Assembly: GCF_030063135.1 (NCBI RefSeq) | Contig: NZ_JASISO010000014.1 | Location: 91,794 to 155,793, forward strand | From: Streptomyces sp. G-G2 | GTDB lineage: Bacteria; Actinomycetota; Actinomycetes; Streptomycetales; Streptomycetaceae | Direction: 5' to 3' | Length of the DNA: 64,000 bases | Shown here: positions 27,201 to 35,127 of the stretch, piece by piece | Layout of the letters: each line of letters begins with the position of its first letter | How positions within the stretch are numbered: the first letter of the stretch is position 1 | Translations under genes and position numbers: made by a program | Notes under the pieces: model-generated | Told to the model about the DNA's origin: nothing | Databases searched by the model: none | What the model saw: only the letters and a program-made list of their open reading frames with translations

Positions 27201-28574
27201 CTGTACGGCGCCGAGGCCTCCCCGGGGAACTCGCCCGGCTCCGGCGCGCCGCGGCACATCTACGACGAGGCCAACATCGTGCTCGGCGAGACCGTCCCGG
27301 CCGGAAGCAAGATCCGCCTGCAGAAGGACGCGGGCAACACCTCCACCTACGCGATCGACTTCGTGAGCCTGGAACAGGCCACGCAGATAGCCAACCCGGA
27401 CCCGGCGACCTACACCGTGCCCGCCGGATTCGGCCACCAGGACGTGCAGAACGCCCTGGACAAGGTCCGCATGGACACCACCGGCAAGCTCGTCGGCGTC
27501 TACCTGCCGCCCGGCGACTACGACACAGCCAGCAAGTTCCAGGTGTACGGCAAGGCCGTGCAGGTGGTCGGCGCGGGACCCTGGTTCACCCGCTTCCACG
27601 CCCCCGCCGCGCAGGACAACACCGACATCGGCTGGCGGGCCGAGGGCACGGCGAATGGCTCGTCCTTCTCCGGCTTCGCCTACTTCGGCAACTACACCTC
27701 ACGGATCGACGGCCCGGGCAAGGTCTTCGACTTCTCCAACGTCACCGACATCACCATCGACAACGTGTGGGACGAGCACACGGTGTGCCTCTACTGGGGA
27801 GCCAACACCGACCGGATCACCATCAAGAACTCCCGGATCCGGGACACCTTCGCCGACGGCATCAACATGACCAACGGCAGCACGGACAACCTCGTCTCCA
27901 ACAACGAGGCGCGCTCCACGGGTGACGACAGCTTCGCGCTGTTCTCCGCGATCGACGCGGGCGGCGCGGACATGAAGAACAACATGTACGAGAACCTGAC
28001 CACGCTCCTGACCTGGCGCGCGGCCGGAGTCGCGGTCTACGGAGGGTTCAACAACACCTTCCGCAACATCCTCATCGCCGACACCCTCGTCTATGCGGGC
28101 ATCACCATCAGCTCGCTGGACTTCGGGTATCCGATGAATGGTTTCGGCACCGATCCGACGACCTTCGAGAACATCTCGGTCATCCGCTCGGGCGGCCATT
28201 TCTGGGGGGCGCAGACCTTCCCGGGAATCTGGATCTTCTCCGCGTCGAAGGTGTTCCAGGGGATCCGGATCAACAACGTCGACATCGTGGATCCGACCTA
28301 CAGCGGCATCATGTTCCAGACCCAGTACGTAGGAGGACAGCCGGTCAATCCGATCAAGGACACCATCCTGCGGGACATCACCATCACGGGCGCCAAGAAG
28401 AGCGGCGACGCCTACGACGCCAAATCCGGCTTCGGTCTCTGGGCCAACGAGATGCCCGAAGCGGGGCAGGGTCCGGCGGTCGGTGACGTCGAGGTCCGCA
28501 ACCTGAGGATGAGCGACAACGCCGTGGACATACGGAACACGACCTCGACGTTCAAGATCAACCAGCTGCCGTAG
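24288..28574 (+). CDS. secreted multi-modular GH87-type alpha-1,3-glucanase
   Basis: This is a 1428-residue exported enzyme. After a signal peptide (about 1-34) come discoidin domains at about 35-172 and 174-310, two fibronectin III domains (312-404, 405-497), a third discoidin domain (500-640), two CARDB-like beta-sandwiches (640-750, 750-872), a CBM6/35-like domain (872-1034) and a right-handed beta-helix to the end. The helix carries ADGINMTNG and GDDSFALFS, placing Asp1190, Asp1213 and Asp1214 in the spacing reported for the three catalytic acids of GH87 alpha-1,3-glucanases (mycodextranases). It should cut alpha-1,3-glucan of fungal walls or bacterial mutan outside the cell. The family is inferred from architecture and motifs; a GH49 or polygalacturonase-like activity is less likely. 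A shared operator precedes it. Confidence 0.82.
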   Translation: MRRHTWRWRVLAALISTALLMLGWPALTAAAAGGPSVAAGRPASASSTNGSFTAAAITDGNQSTYWESAGSTFPQWVQTDLGATTRVDEVVLKLPAAWENRNQTLSVQGSPDGTSFSTLVGSATYTFGQGAGNTVTIAVPATQTRFVRIEFTANTGWPAAQLAELEVRAAGGSSANLALGKTLTASSNTQVYVASNANDGNSASYWESVNNAMPQWLQADLGASVRVDRVVLRLPENWGARTQTLKIQGSANGADFTDLTASKAYDFNAADINTVPITFDATTTRYVRVLISVNSVQPGGQLSELEIYGPQTGDTQAPTAPTALAYTEPATGQIKLTWQAATDNVGVTGYDVYANNQLRTSVAGNVTGYTDTQPTSASVTYFVRAKDAAGNQSPNSNSVTRAGDTGDTQAPTAPGALSYTEPATGQIKLTWQASTDNVGVTGYEVYANNALRTTVAGNATTYTDTQPTSATVSYVVRAKDAAGNRSGDSNSVTRNGSGGGGSNLAVGKPVTGSSVINTFVAENADDNSTATYWEGAAGAYPSTLTVKLGANADTDRLVLKLNPDSSWGARTQRIEVLGREQSASGVTSLVAAKDYAFDPASGNTVTIPLAARIADVQLRFTANSGSSNGQIAEFQIIGVPAPNPDLVVTALSATPAAPVESDTVTLAATVKNSGPVAAPATAVTFQLGGTKVATANVAALAPGASANVTAAIGPRDAGAYPLTAIVDEANTVVEQNDTNNTYTGSPLVIRPVDSSDLVASAVNWTPSAPSAGQNVAFSVTVKNQGTVAAAAGSHGITLTLLDANGATVRTLSGSFSGALAPGAAAAPVALGSWPAANGNYTVKVVLADDANELPVKRGNNSSTTSFFVGRGANMPFDMYEAEDGAVGGGASVVGPNRTIGDIAGEASGRKAVSLDQTGEYVEFTTRASTNTLVTRFSIPDAPGGGGIDSTIDVYINGTLKKALPLTSKYAWLYGAEASPGNSPGSGAPRHIYDEANIVLGETVPAGSKIRLQKDAGNTSTYAIDFVSLEQATQIANPDPATYTVPAGFGHQDVQNALDKVRMDTTGKLVGVYLPPGDYDTASKFQVYGKAVQVVGAGPWFTRFHAPAAQDNTDIGWRAEGTANGSSFSGFAYFGNYTSRIDGPGKVFDFSNVTDITIDNVWDEHTVCLYWGANTDRITIKNSRIRDTFADGINMTNGSTDNLVSNNEARSTGDDSFALFSAIDAGGADMKNNMYENLTTLLTWRAAGVAVYGGFNNTFRNILIADTLVYAGITISSLDFGYPMNGFGTDPTTFENISVIRSGGHFWGAQTFPGIWIFSASKVFQGIRINNVDIVDPTYSGIMFQTQYVGGQPVNPIKDTILRDITITGAKKSGDAYDAKSGFGLWANEMPEAGQGPAVGDVEVRNLRMSDNAVDIRNTTSTFKINQLP
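25224..25781 (+). repeat. tandem duplication of a fibronectin III module
   Basis: Two 279-nt units, starting GGGGACACCCAGGCCCC at 25224 and 25503, encode near-identical 93-residue fibronectin III domains. Long stretches are identical, including the segment encoding EPATGQIKLTWQA. This indicates a recent in-frame duplication within the glucanase gene. Confidence 0.9.
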
Positions 28575-28630
28575 CGGCTGCCGCGGAAGCGGCCGGAACG
28601 GCCGCCGGAGGGTGGCCGGAGAAGGGCCGA

Positions 28631-28668
28631 AGACTAGCGCAAGCGACTTGCGTCGTTTGCGCTAGTCT
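28631..28668. promoter_or_regulatory. LacI operator overlapping the lacI promoter region
   Basis: Perfect 12-bp arms (AGACTAGCGCAA and its complement) flank a 14-nt centre, itself containing CGCAAG-CGA-CTTGCG. The motif ACTTGCGTCGTTTGCGC (28646-28662) is shared with the glucanase upstream region. It ends 7 nt before the lacI start codon, so autoregulation is expected. Confidence 0.85.
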
Positions 28669-28675
28669 TGCGTTC

Positions 28676-29686
28676 ATGACGCGACGACTTGCTCAGGTAG
28701 CCAAGAAGGTGGGAGTCAGCGAGGCAACGGTCAGCCGGGTGCTCAACGGCAAGCCGGGCGTCTCGGACGCGACCCGCCAGTCCGTACTCACGGCTCTCGA
28801 CGTTCTCGGCTACGAGCGCCCCACCCAGCTGCGCGGCGAGCGCGCCCGGCTGGTGGGCCTGGTCCTGCCCGAACTCCAGAACCCCATCTTCCCGGCCTTC
28901 GCCGAGGTGATCGGCGGAGCCCTGGCCCAGCAGGGGCTGACCCCGGTGCTCTGCACCCAGACCACGGGCGGCGTCTCCGAGGCCGACTACGTCGACCTCC
29001 TGCTCCAGCAGCAAGTCTCCGGCGTGGTCTTCGCGGGCGGCCTCTTCGCCCAGGCCGACGCCCCGCACGACCACTACCGGCTGCTGGCCGACCGCAAGGT
29101 CCCGGTCGTGCTGATCAACGCTTCCATAGAGGATCTGGGCTTCCCCTGCGTGGCCTGCGACGACGCCGTCGCGGTCGAACAGGCCTGGCGCCACCTGGCG
29201 TCCCTCGGCCACGAGCGGATCGGTCTGGTGCTGGGTCCGCCCGACCACATGCCCTCGCTGCGCAAGCTCGTCGCCGCCCAGGCGGTGGCCGCGGCCGCCG
29301 GGACCGAGCTGCCCGCCGCCCACGTCGAGCGGGCGCTGTTCTCCCTGGAGGGCGGCCACGCGGCCGCCTCCCGGCTCCTGGACCGCGGGGTCACCGGAAT
29401 CATCTGCGCGAGCGACCCGCTGGCCCTGGGGGCCGTACGGGCGGCCCGCCGCCGGGGTCTGGACGTGCCCCGCCAGGTCTCCGTGGTCGGTTACGACGAC
29501 TCGGCCTTCATGAACTGCACGGAGCCGCCGCTGACCACCGTGCGCCAGCCCATCGAGGCCATGGGCCGGGCCGCCGTCGAGCTGCTGACCGCGCAGATCC
29601 AGGGGGCCGCCGTACAGCCCGGGGAGCTGCTCTTCGAGCCGGAGCTGGTGGTGCGCGGCTCCACCGCGCAGGCCCCGCGCGGGTAG
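28676..29686 (+). CDS. LacI family repressor of the glucan locus
   Basis: This 336-residue repressor begins with a LacI helix-turn-helix and hinge helix (LAQVAKKVGVSEATVSRVLNG, then RQSVLTALDVLGYERP). A periplasmic-binding-protein-like sugar domain follows (LVGLVLPELQNPIFPAFAEV ... VSVVGYDDSAFMNCTEPPLTTVRQP). It lies between the first glucanase gene and the importer genes, behind its own operator, and ends in a strong terminator. It probably senses an oligosaccharide released from alpha-1,3-glucan. It resembles the AglR/MalR-type regulators of streptomycete alpha-glucoside operons. Confidence 0.93.
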   Translation: MTRRLAQVAKKVGVSEATVSRVLNGKPGVSDATRQSVLTALDVLGYERPTQLRGERARLVGLVLPELQNPIFPAFAEVIGGALAQQGLTPVLCTQTTGGVSEADYVDLLLQQQVSGVVFAGGLFAQADAPHDHYRLLADRKVPVVLINASIEDLGFPCVACDDAVAVEQAWRHLASLGHERIGLVLGPPDHMPSLRKLVAAQAVAAAAGTELPAAHVERALFSLEGGHAAASRLLDRGVTGIICASDPLALGAVRAARRRGLDVPRQVSVVGYDDSAFMNCTEPPLTTVRQPIEAMGRAAVELLTAQIQGAAVQPGELLFEPELVVRGSTAQAPRG

Positions 29687-29720
29687 AACCCCGCCGCCGA
29701 CCCGCCCGCCGACCCGCCCG

Positions 29721-29764
29721 CAGGGCCCCCGTACGTCCACGTGACGTACAGGGGCCCTGTTTTT
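29721..29764 (+). terminator. intrinsic terminator after lacI
   Basis: CAGGGCCCC / GGGGCCCTG plus GTACGTC / GACGTAC form a long stem with one mismatch around a CACGT loop, followed by TTTTT. This is a rare classical terminator for this genome. Confidence 0.92.
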
Positions 29765-29807
29765 GCGTCCATGGACAGTCCGGAACGGTATCCACTGTCA
29801 ATGTATT

Positions 29808-29832
29808 ACGAAGTCTGCGCGAGATATTGCGT
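29808..29832. promoter_or_regulatory. possible degenerate operator before the binding-protein gene
   Basis: ACGAA at 29808 and TTGCGT at 29827-29832 resemble the two half-sites of the locus operator (ACGCAA / TTGCGT) but with altered spacing. It lies 76 nt before the lipoprotein gene. This is a weak match. Confidence 0.3.
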
Positions 29833-29907
29833 TCATCTGTGGCTGGTGGTTGAGTGTGCCGCGCTCGCCCCCACGCACTCCTGCTCGATGCTCGAAGGGG
29901 TCCACCG

Positions 29908-31311
29908 ATGAGAAGCAACACCCGCCGCACCGTCGCGGCTGCCCTCGTCTCCGCGCTCGCCGTCACCGCCCTCGCGGCCTGCGGTACGAGCAGCAGCGGC
30001 GACGGCAAGGCGGACAAGGCGGCGCCCGGCGCGTCCGCCGACGCCTCCGCCCCGCTCGACCCGGACACCAAGGTCACCCTCTCGATCGACTGCATGCCGC
30101 CCGCCGCCAAGGCGGCGGAGCTGAAGGAGTGGAAGGAGGACATCGCGGCGTTCAAGAAGATCTACCCGAACGTCACGATCGACGGCCGTTCCACTCCCGG
30201 CCAGTGCCTGGAGCCGCCCCGGTTCACCGCGATGCTCAAGGGCAAGTCCCAGCCGGACGTGTTCTACACGTACTTCACGGACCTCCAGCAGGTGCTCGAC
30301 AACGACGGGGTCGAGGACATCTCCGCCTACGTCACCGCGAAGTCGGTGCCCGCGATCGGTGACCTCGACAAGAACGTCATGGACATGCTCAAGAAGGACG
30401 GCAAGCTCTACGGCCTGCCGACCAGCAACTACACGATGGGCCTGCTGATCAACCGCAAGCTCTTCACCCAGGCGGGGCTCAACCCCGACACCCCGCCCCG
30501 TACCTGGGACGAGGTCCGCACGGCCGCCAAGAAGATCGCGACCCTCGGCAACGGCACCGCGGGCTTCGGCGAGTACAGCGTGGAGAACACCGGCGGCTGG
30601 CACTACACCGCCACCCTGTACGGCATGGGCGGCGACGTCGTGGGCTCCGACGGCAAGGCCGCCTTCAACAACCCCACGGGCCGCCAGATCGCCGACAACC
30701 TCAAGGCGATGCGCTGGACGGACGACAGCATGGGCAAGACCCAGCTGCTCAAGTGGGGTGACCTGCAGAAGCAGATGACCTCCGACAAGCTCGGCATGTT
30801 CATCGCCGCTCCGGACGACATCACGTACATGGTCCAGCAGCTCGGTGCGAAGTACGAGAACTTCGGGATGGGCCCGCTGCCCGGCGGCGCGTCCACCCTC
30901 TCGGGCGGCAACGCCTACATGGTCAAGAAGGGCAGCTCGCCCGACAAGGTCAAGGCGGCCATCGCCTGGCTGAACTTCAAGACCCTCACGGTCGGCAAGG
31001 GCCAGTTCGACTTCGCGCGCAGCAAGGCCGACGGCCTCCCCGTCGGCCTCCCGCAGCCCGCCTTCTTCACCGGCGCCTCCCGGGAGCAGAGCGACGCGCT
31101 GAAGACCGCGAGCGCCACGATGCCGGTCGCCAACTTCAAGCCCTTCCTGGACAATCCGGTCCCGCCGAAGGCCGAGCCCGCCAAGGCCCAAGAGGTCTAC
31201 AAGGTGCTCGACAAGGTGATGTCGGGCGTCCTCACCAACAAGGACGCCGACCCCGCGCAGCTCCTCGGCGATGCTGAGAAGGCGGTCAACCAGGTACTGG
31301 GCAACCAGTAG
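29908..31311 (+). CDS. sugar ABC transporter substrate-binding lipoprotein
   Basis: This 467-residue extracellular lipoprotein has a lipobox ending LAAC (Cys25) after a twin-Arg-like basic start, and a family 1 solute-binding (MalE-like) fold: DVFYTYFTDLQQVL, LYGLPTSNYTMGLLINRKLF, TWDEVRTAAKKIA and GGNAYMVKKGSSPDKVKAA. It should capture malto- or nigero-type oligosaccharides at the membrane and hand them to the two downstream permeases. GAAGGGG lies 7 nt before the ATG. It starts a transporter operon of four or five genes in the glucan locus. Confidence 0.93.
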   Translation: MRSNTRRTVAAALVSALAVTALAACGTSSSGDGKADKAAPGASADASAPLDPDTKVTLSIDCMPPAAKAAELKEWKEDIAAFKKIYPNVTIDGRSTPGQCLEPPRFTAMLKGKSQPDVFYTYFTDLQQVLDNDGVEDISAYVTAKSVPAIGDLDKNVMDMLKKDGKLYGLPTSNYTMGLLINRKLFTQAGLNPDTPPRTWDEVRTAAKKIATLGNGTAGFGEYSVENTGGWHYTATLYGMGGDVVGSDGKAAFNNPTGRQIADNLKAMRWTDDSMGKTQLLKWGDLQKQMTSDKLGMFIAAPDDITYMVQQLGAKYENFGMGPLPGGASTLSGGNAYMVKKGSSPDKVKAAIAWLNFKTLTVGKGQFDFARSKADGLPVGLPQPAFFTGASREQSDALKTASATMPVANFKPFLDNPVPPKAEPAKAQEVYKVLDKVMSGVLTNKDADPAQLLGDAEKAVNQVLGNQ

Positions 31312-31401
31312 GGCACCGGGCGGGTCCGGCGCACCTCCCCGGCCCGGTCCCGCCCGCTCCGCCCCACCCCGTTCCGACCTGCGAGCCACCAAGGAGCGGC
31401 G

Positions 31402-32307
31402 ATGTCGGCCCCCACCCTGCCCGGATCCCGAGAGGCCTTCGTCCGGGCGTTCAAGCGGAACGTCTCCGCGCACGGATTTCTGATCGGCGCGGTCATCTGC
31501 TTCGCCTTCTTCTCCTGGTACCCGATGGTCCGGGAGTTTCTACTGGCCTTCCAGAAGACCGAGAACGGCGCCACCAGCTGGGCCGGTCTCGACAATTTCC
31601 GCTACATCTTCAACGACCCGAGTTTCTGGCAGGCCTGGCGCAACACCCTGCTGTTCACGGGTCTCGCGCTGATCTTCGGGTTCGTGGTCCCGTTCTTCAT
31701 CGCGATCGTGCTCAACGAATTCCGCCACGCGCAAGGGTATTTGCGGCTGCTCGTCTACCTTCCGGTGATGATGCCGCCGGTCGCCTCGGTGCTGCTCTTC
31801 AAATATTTCTACGATCCGGGCTACGGCCTCTTCAACCGGATCCTGGTCTTCCTGCACGTGCCCGCCCAGGACTGGCTCCAGTCCACCGACACCGCGATGC
31901 TCTCCGTTGTCCTCGCCGCCACCTGGATGAACATGGGCGGCGCGACCCTGATCTACCTGGCCGCCCTCCAGGGCATCCCGGGCGAGCTGTACGAGGCCGC
32001 CGAACTCGACGGTGCGGGCCTGCTCCGCAAGATCTGGCACATCACCGTTCCGCAGACCAAGCTCATCCTCTCGCTGATGCTGCTCATGCAGATCATCGCG
32101 ACGATGCAGGTGTTCGTGGAGCCGTTCCTGCTCACCGGCGGCGCCGGACCCGAGGGCTCCACGACCACCGTCGTCGTCCTCATCTACCAGTACGCCTTCA
32201 ACTTCAACCAGTACGGCGGCGCCTCGGCCCTCGGCCTGTGCCTGCTCGTGCTGCTCGCGGGCTTCTCCGCGGTGTACGTCCGGCTCAGCCGCGACAACGA
32301 GAGCTGA
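31402..32307 (+). CDS. sugar ABC transporter permease, MalF type
   Basis: This 301-residue permease has six predicted membrane helices and the ABC permease EAA loop (EAAELDGAGLLRKIWHITVPQ) that contacts the ATPase. It follows the binding protein by 90 nt and is followed by a second permease. No ATPase gene is in the operon; streptomycete sugar importers of this type usually share the multi-operon ATPase MsiK, which I expect here. Confidence 0.93.
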   Translation: MSAPTLPGSREAFVRAFKRNVSAHGFLIGAVICFAFFSWYPMVREFLLAFQKTENGATSWAGLDNFRYIFNDPSFWQAWRNTLLFTGLALIFGFVVPFFIAIVLNEFRHAQGYLRLLVYLPVMMPPVASVLLFKYFYDPGYGLFNRILVFLHVPAQDWLQSTDTAMLSVVLAATWMNMGGATLIYLAALQGIPGELYEAAELDGAGLLRKIWHITVPQTKLILSLMLLMQIIATMQVFVEPFLLTGGAGPEGSTTTVVVLIYQYAFNFNQYGGASALGLCLLVLLAGFSAVYVRLSRDNES

Positions 32308-32412
32308 CCCGGGAGACCGACCGGTGCACCTGACCGGGGAACCCGCCCGTGAACCCGACCCGGGCCACCGACCCGAGAAACCGACACGAGAGCCGACCGG
32401 AGCACGGAAATC

Positions 32413-33288
32413 ATGGCAGAGCGCACGCTGATCTCCCCGGCCCAGCTGGGCCGGACCCGGGGGAAGGTCCTCTACTGGACGGTCTTCGTCCTGGTCGTGG
32501 CCGGCTTCACCCTCGTCTTCCTCGGCCCCCTCTACTGGATGGTGGCCAACGGCCTCAAGAGCACCGAGGAGTTCGCCAAGGTCCCGCCCACCCTGGTGCC
32601 GGGCTCCCTGCACACCGCCAACTACAGCAGCGCCTGGAAGGTCATGGACCTGGCCAAGCTGCTCTTCAACACCCTCTACTACTCGTTCGGCGCGCTGGCC
32701 TTCCAGCTGGTCCTCGACGTCGCCGCCGCCTACTCGCTGTCCCGGCTCCGCCCGGTCTTCGGCAAGGCCGTCCTCGGGATGATGCTGGCGACGCTGATGA
32801 TCCCGGCCACCGTGCTCGTCGTACCGCAGTACCTGACCGTCCTGGACATGCCGATCATCCAGCGGAACCTGCTCAACACGCCCTGGGTGATCTGGCTGCC
32901 GTCCGTGACGAACGCCTTCAACATCTTCCTGCTGAAACGCTTCTTCGACTCGATCCCGCAGGAGATCCTCGACGCCGCCTCCATCGACGGCGCGAGCGCC
33001 CTGCGCAGCCTGCGCTCCGTCGTCCTGCCGATGTCCCGCCCCATCCTCGGAGTCGTGTCCATCTTCGCGATCGTCGGCGTCTGGAAGGACTTCCTCTGGC
33101 CGATGCTCACCCTGCCGGACCCGGCCCTGCAGACGCTCAACGTAGGCATCTACTCGCTGTCGACCGGAGTGCCCGAGAACCATCTGATCGCGGCGCTCGC
33201 CATGGCCTGCGCACCCACGCTCATCGTGTTCCTGATCTTCCAGCGCAACATCATGAGCGGCCTCACGGCGGGCTCGCTCAAGGGCTGA
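32413..33288 (+). CDS. sugar ABC transporter permease, MalG type
   Basis: This 291-residue permease has six helices and an EAA-like loop (EILDAASIDGASALRSLRSVVLP). It pairs with the upstream MalF-type protein. The 105-nt gap between them holds imperfect repeats of a GACCCGAGAAACCGACACGAG-like pattern with no other feature. The ATG at 32413 fits the family N-terminus. Confidence 0.93.
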   Translation: MAERTLISPAQLGRTRGKVLYWTVFVLVVAGFTLVFLGPLYWMVANGLKSTEEFAKVPPTLVPGSLHTANYSSAWKVMDLAKLLFNTLYYSFGALAFQLVLDVAAAYSLSRLRPVFGKAVLGMMLATLMIPATVLVVPQYLTVLDMPIIQRNLLNTPWVIWLPSVTNAFNIFLLKRFFDSIPQEILDAASIDGASALRSLRSVVLPMSRPILGVVSIFAIVGVWKDFLWPMLTLPDPALQTLNVGIYSLSTGVPENHLIAALAMACAPTLIVFLIFQRNIMSGLTAGSLKG

Positions 33289-33377
33289 CCACCCGGATCC
33301 CCGGCCCGGACCTCCCGGCACCACCCCGGGCCGCACGGCCGCCGTCCGCATCGCCACTTGTGAAAGGACCACCCCTC

Positions 33378-34985
33378 GTGGCCGACTTTCCCCTGCCCGC
33401 AGCCGCCGCCGACTGGTGGCGCAGCGCGGCGATCTACCAGGTGTACCCGCGCAGCTTCGCCGACGGCGACGGCGACGGCACCGGCGATCTCGCGGGTGTC
33501 CGCGCCAAACTGCCCTACCTCGCCGAACTCGGGGTCGACGCACTGTGGTTCACGCCCTGGTACCTGTCACCGCTCGCCGACGGCGGCTACGACGTGGCCG
33601 ACTACCGGACCATCGACCCCGCCTTCGGCACCCTCGACGAGGCCGAGAAGCTGATCGCCGAGGCCACCGGCCTGGGCATCCGCACCATCGTCGACATCGT
33701 CCCGAACCACGTGTCCGACCAGCACGCGTGGTTCCGGGCCGCCCTCGCCGCCGGACCCGGCAGCCCCGAGCGTGAGGTCTTCCACTTCCGGCCCGGCCGC
33801 GGCGAGCACGGCGAACTGCCGCCGGGCGACTGGCCCTCGCAGTTCGCCGGGGCGACGACCTGGACGCGGGTACCGGACGGGGAGTGGTACCTGCACCTGT
33901 TCACCCCCGAGCAGCCCGACCTCAACTGGGCCCATCCCGAAGTCCGCCGCGAACACGAAGAGGTCCTGCACTTCTGGTTCGAACGCGGGGTGGCGGGCGT
34001 ACGGATCGACTCCGCGGCCCTGCTGGCCAAGGACCCGGCGCTGCCCGACCTGGCCGGCCGCCCCGGCGAGCCCTGGCCGGGGGAGGTCCACCCCTACATC
34101 GACCGGGACGAACTGCACGGCGTCTACCGCTCCTGGCGGGCCATCGCCGACGCGTACGACGCCATCTTCGTCGGCGAGGTGTGGCTGCCGGACTCCGAGC
34201 GCTTCGCCCGCTACCTGCGCCCCGACGAGCTGCACACCGCCTTCAACTTCTCGTTCCTGAGCTGCCCCTGGGACCCCGCCCGGCTGCGGACCGCCATCGA
34301 GGAGACCCTCGCCGAACACGCCCCGGTCGGCGCCCCCGCCACCTGGGTCCTGTGCAATCACGACGTGACGCGCACGGTGACGCGGTACGGGCGCCAGGAC
34401 ACCGGGTTCGATTTCGCCGCCAAGGTCTTCGGCACGCCCACCGACCTGGCCCTGGGCACCCGCCGGGCGCGCGCCGCGGCCCTGCTGACCCTGGCCCTGC
34501 CGGGCGCGGTGTACGTGTACCAGGGGGAGGAGCTGGGCCTTCCGGAAGCGGACATCCCGCTCGACCGGATCCAGGACCCCATGCACTTCCGCTCCGGCGG
34601 CCGGGACCCCGGCCGGGACGGCTGCCGGGTCCCGCTGCCCTGGACGGCCGAGCCCTGGCAGGACCCCTGGCTGCCCCAGCCGGCCGACTGGGCGGCGTAC
34701 GCGGCCGACGGTCAGGCCGCGGACCCCCGGTCGATGCTCACCCTCTACCGTCGCGCCCTCGGCCTGCGCCGGGCCGCGCGCGGTTTCGGCGGGGGCGCGC
34801 TGGAGTGGCTGCACGCGCCGGACGGGGTACTGGCCTTCGCCCGCCCCGACGGCCTGGTCTGCGTGGTCAACCTGTCCGACGAGCCGGTGCCCCTGCCCGG
34901 CCACACCGGTCTCCTGCTGAGCAGCGCCCCGTTGTCAGACGCGGGGCTGCTTCCGCAGGACACGGCGGCCTGGCTGCGGACCTGA
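33378..34985 (+). CDS. cytoplasmic GH13 alpha-glucosidase
   Basis: This 535-residue enzyme starts with WWRSAAIYQVYPRSFADG, the typical opening of GH13 oligo-alpha-glucosidases. The catalytic residues are in place: nucleophile Asp211 in GVRIDSAA, acid/base Glu267 in VGEVW and Asp329 in CNHDVTR; DIVPNHVSDQHAWF is conserved region I. No signal peptide is seen, so it should hydrolyse imported oligosaccharides to glucose inside the cell. GAAAGGA precedes GTG 33378. Together with the secreted GH87 enzymes and importer it completes a degradation pathway. Linkage preference (alpha-1,3 or 1,4/1,6) cannot be decided from sequence alone. Confidence 0.93.
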   Translation: MADFPLPAAAADWWRSAAIYQVYPRSFADGDGDGTGDLAGVRAKLPYLAELGVDALWFTPWYLSPLADGGYDVADYRTIDPAFGTLDEAEKLIAEATGLGIRTIVDIVPNHVSDQHAWFRAALAAGPGSPEREVFHFRPGRGEHGELPPGDWPSQFAGATTWTRVPDGEWYLHLFTPEQPDLNWAHPEVRREHEEVLHFWFERGVAGVRIDSAALLAKDPALPDLAGRPGEPWPGEVHPYIDRDELHGVYRSWRAIADAYDAIFVGEVWLPDSERFARYLRPDELHTAFNFSFLSCPWDPARLRTAIEETLAEHAPVGAPATWVLCNHDVTRTVTRYGRQDTGFDFAAKVFGTPTDLALGTRRARAAALLTLALPGAVYVYQGEELGLPEADIPLDRIQDPMHFRSGGRDPGRDGCRVPLPWTAEPWQDPWLPQPADWAAYAADGQAADPRSMLTLYRRALGLRRAARGFGGGALEWLHAPDGVLAFARPDGLVCVVNLSDEPVPLPGHTGLLLSSAPLSDAGLLPQDTAAWLRT

Positions 34986-35013
34986 CGCCGTAGCCGGGCC
35001 GCCGGAACCATCC

Positions 35014-35052
35014 GTACGCCGACACCTGTACGCCGACACCCCTGTACGCCGG
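35014..35052 (+). repeat. short tandem repeat before the second GH87 gene
   Basis: GTACGCCGACACCT, GTACGCCGACACCCCT and GTACGCCGG follow each other 76 nt before the gene start. They are nearly identical 14-16-nt units and may be regulatory or simply slippage products. Confidence 0.7.
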
Positions 35053-35127
35053 TCCATTCGTCGGCCGATCCGTCCGTCCGCCCCCTCATAGCCGCCGTGC
35101 ACGTCCCCCGCATGGAGAGGTCCCCTC

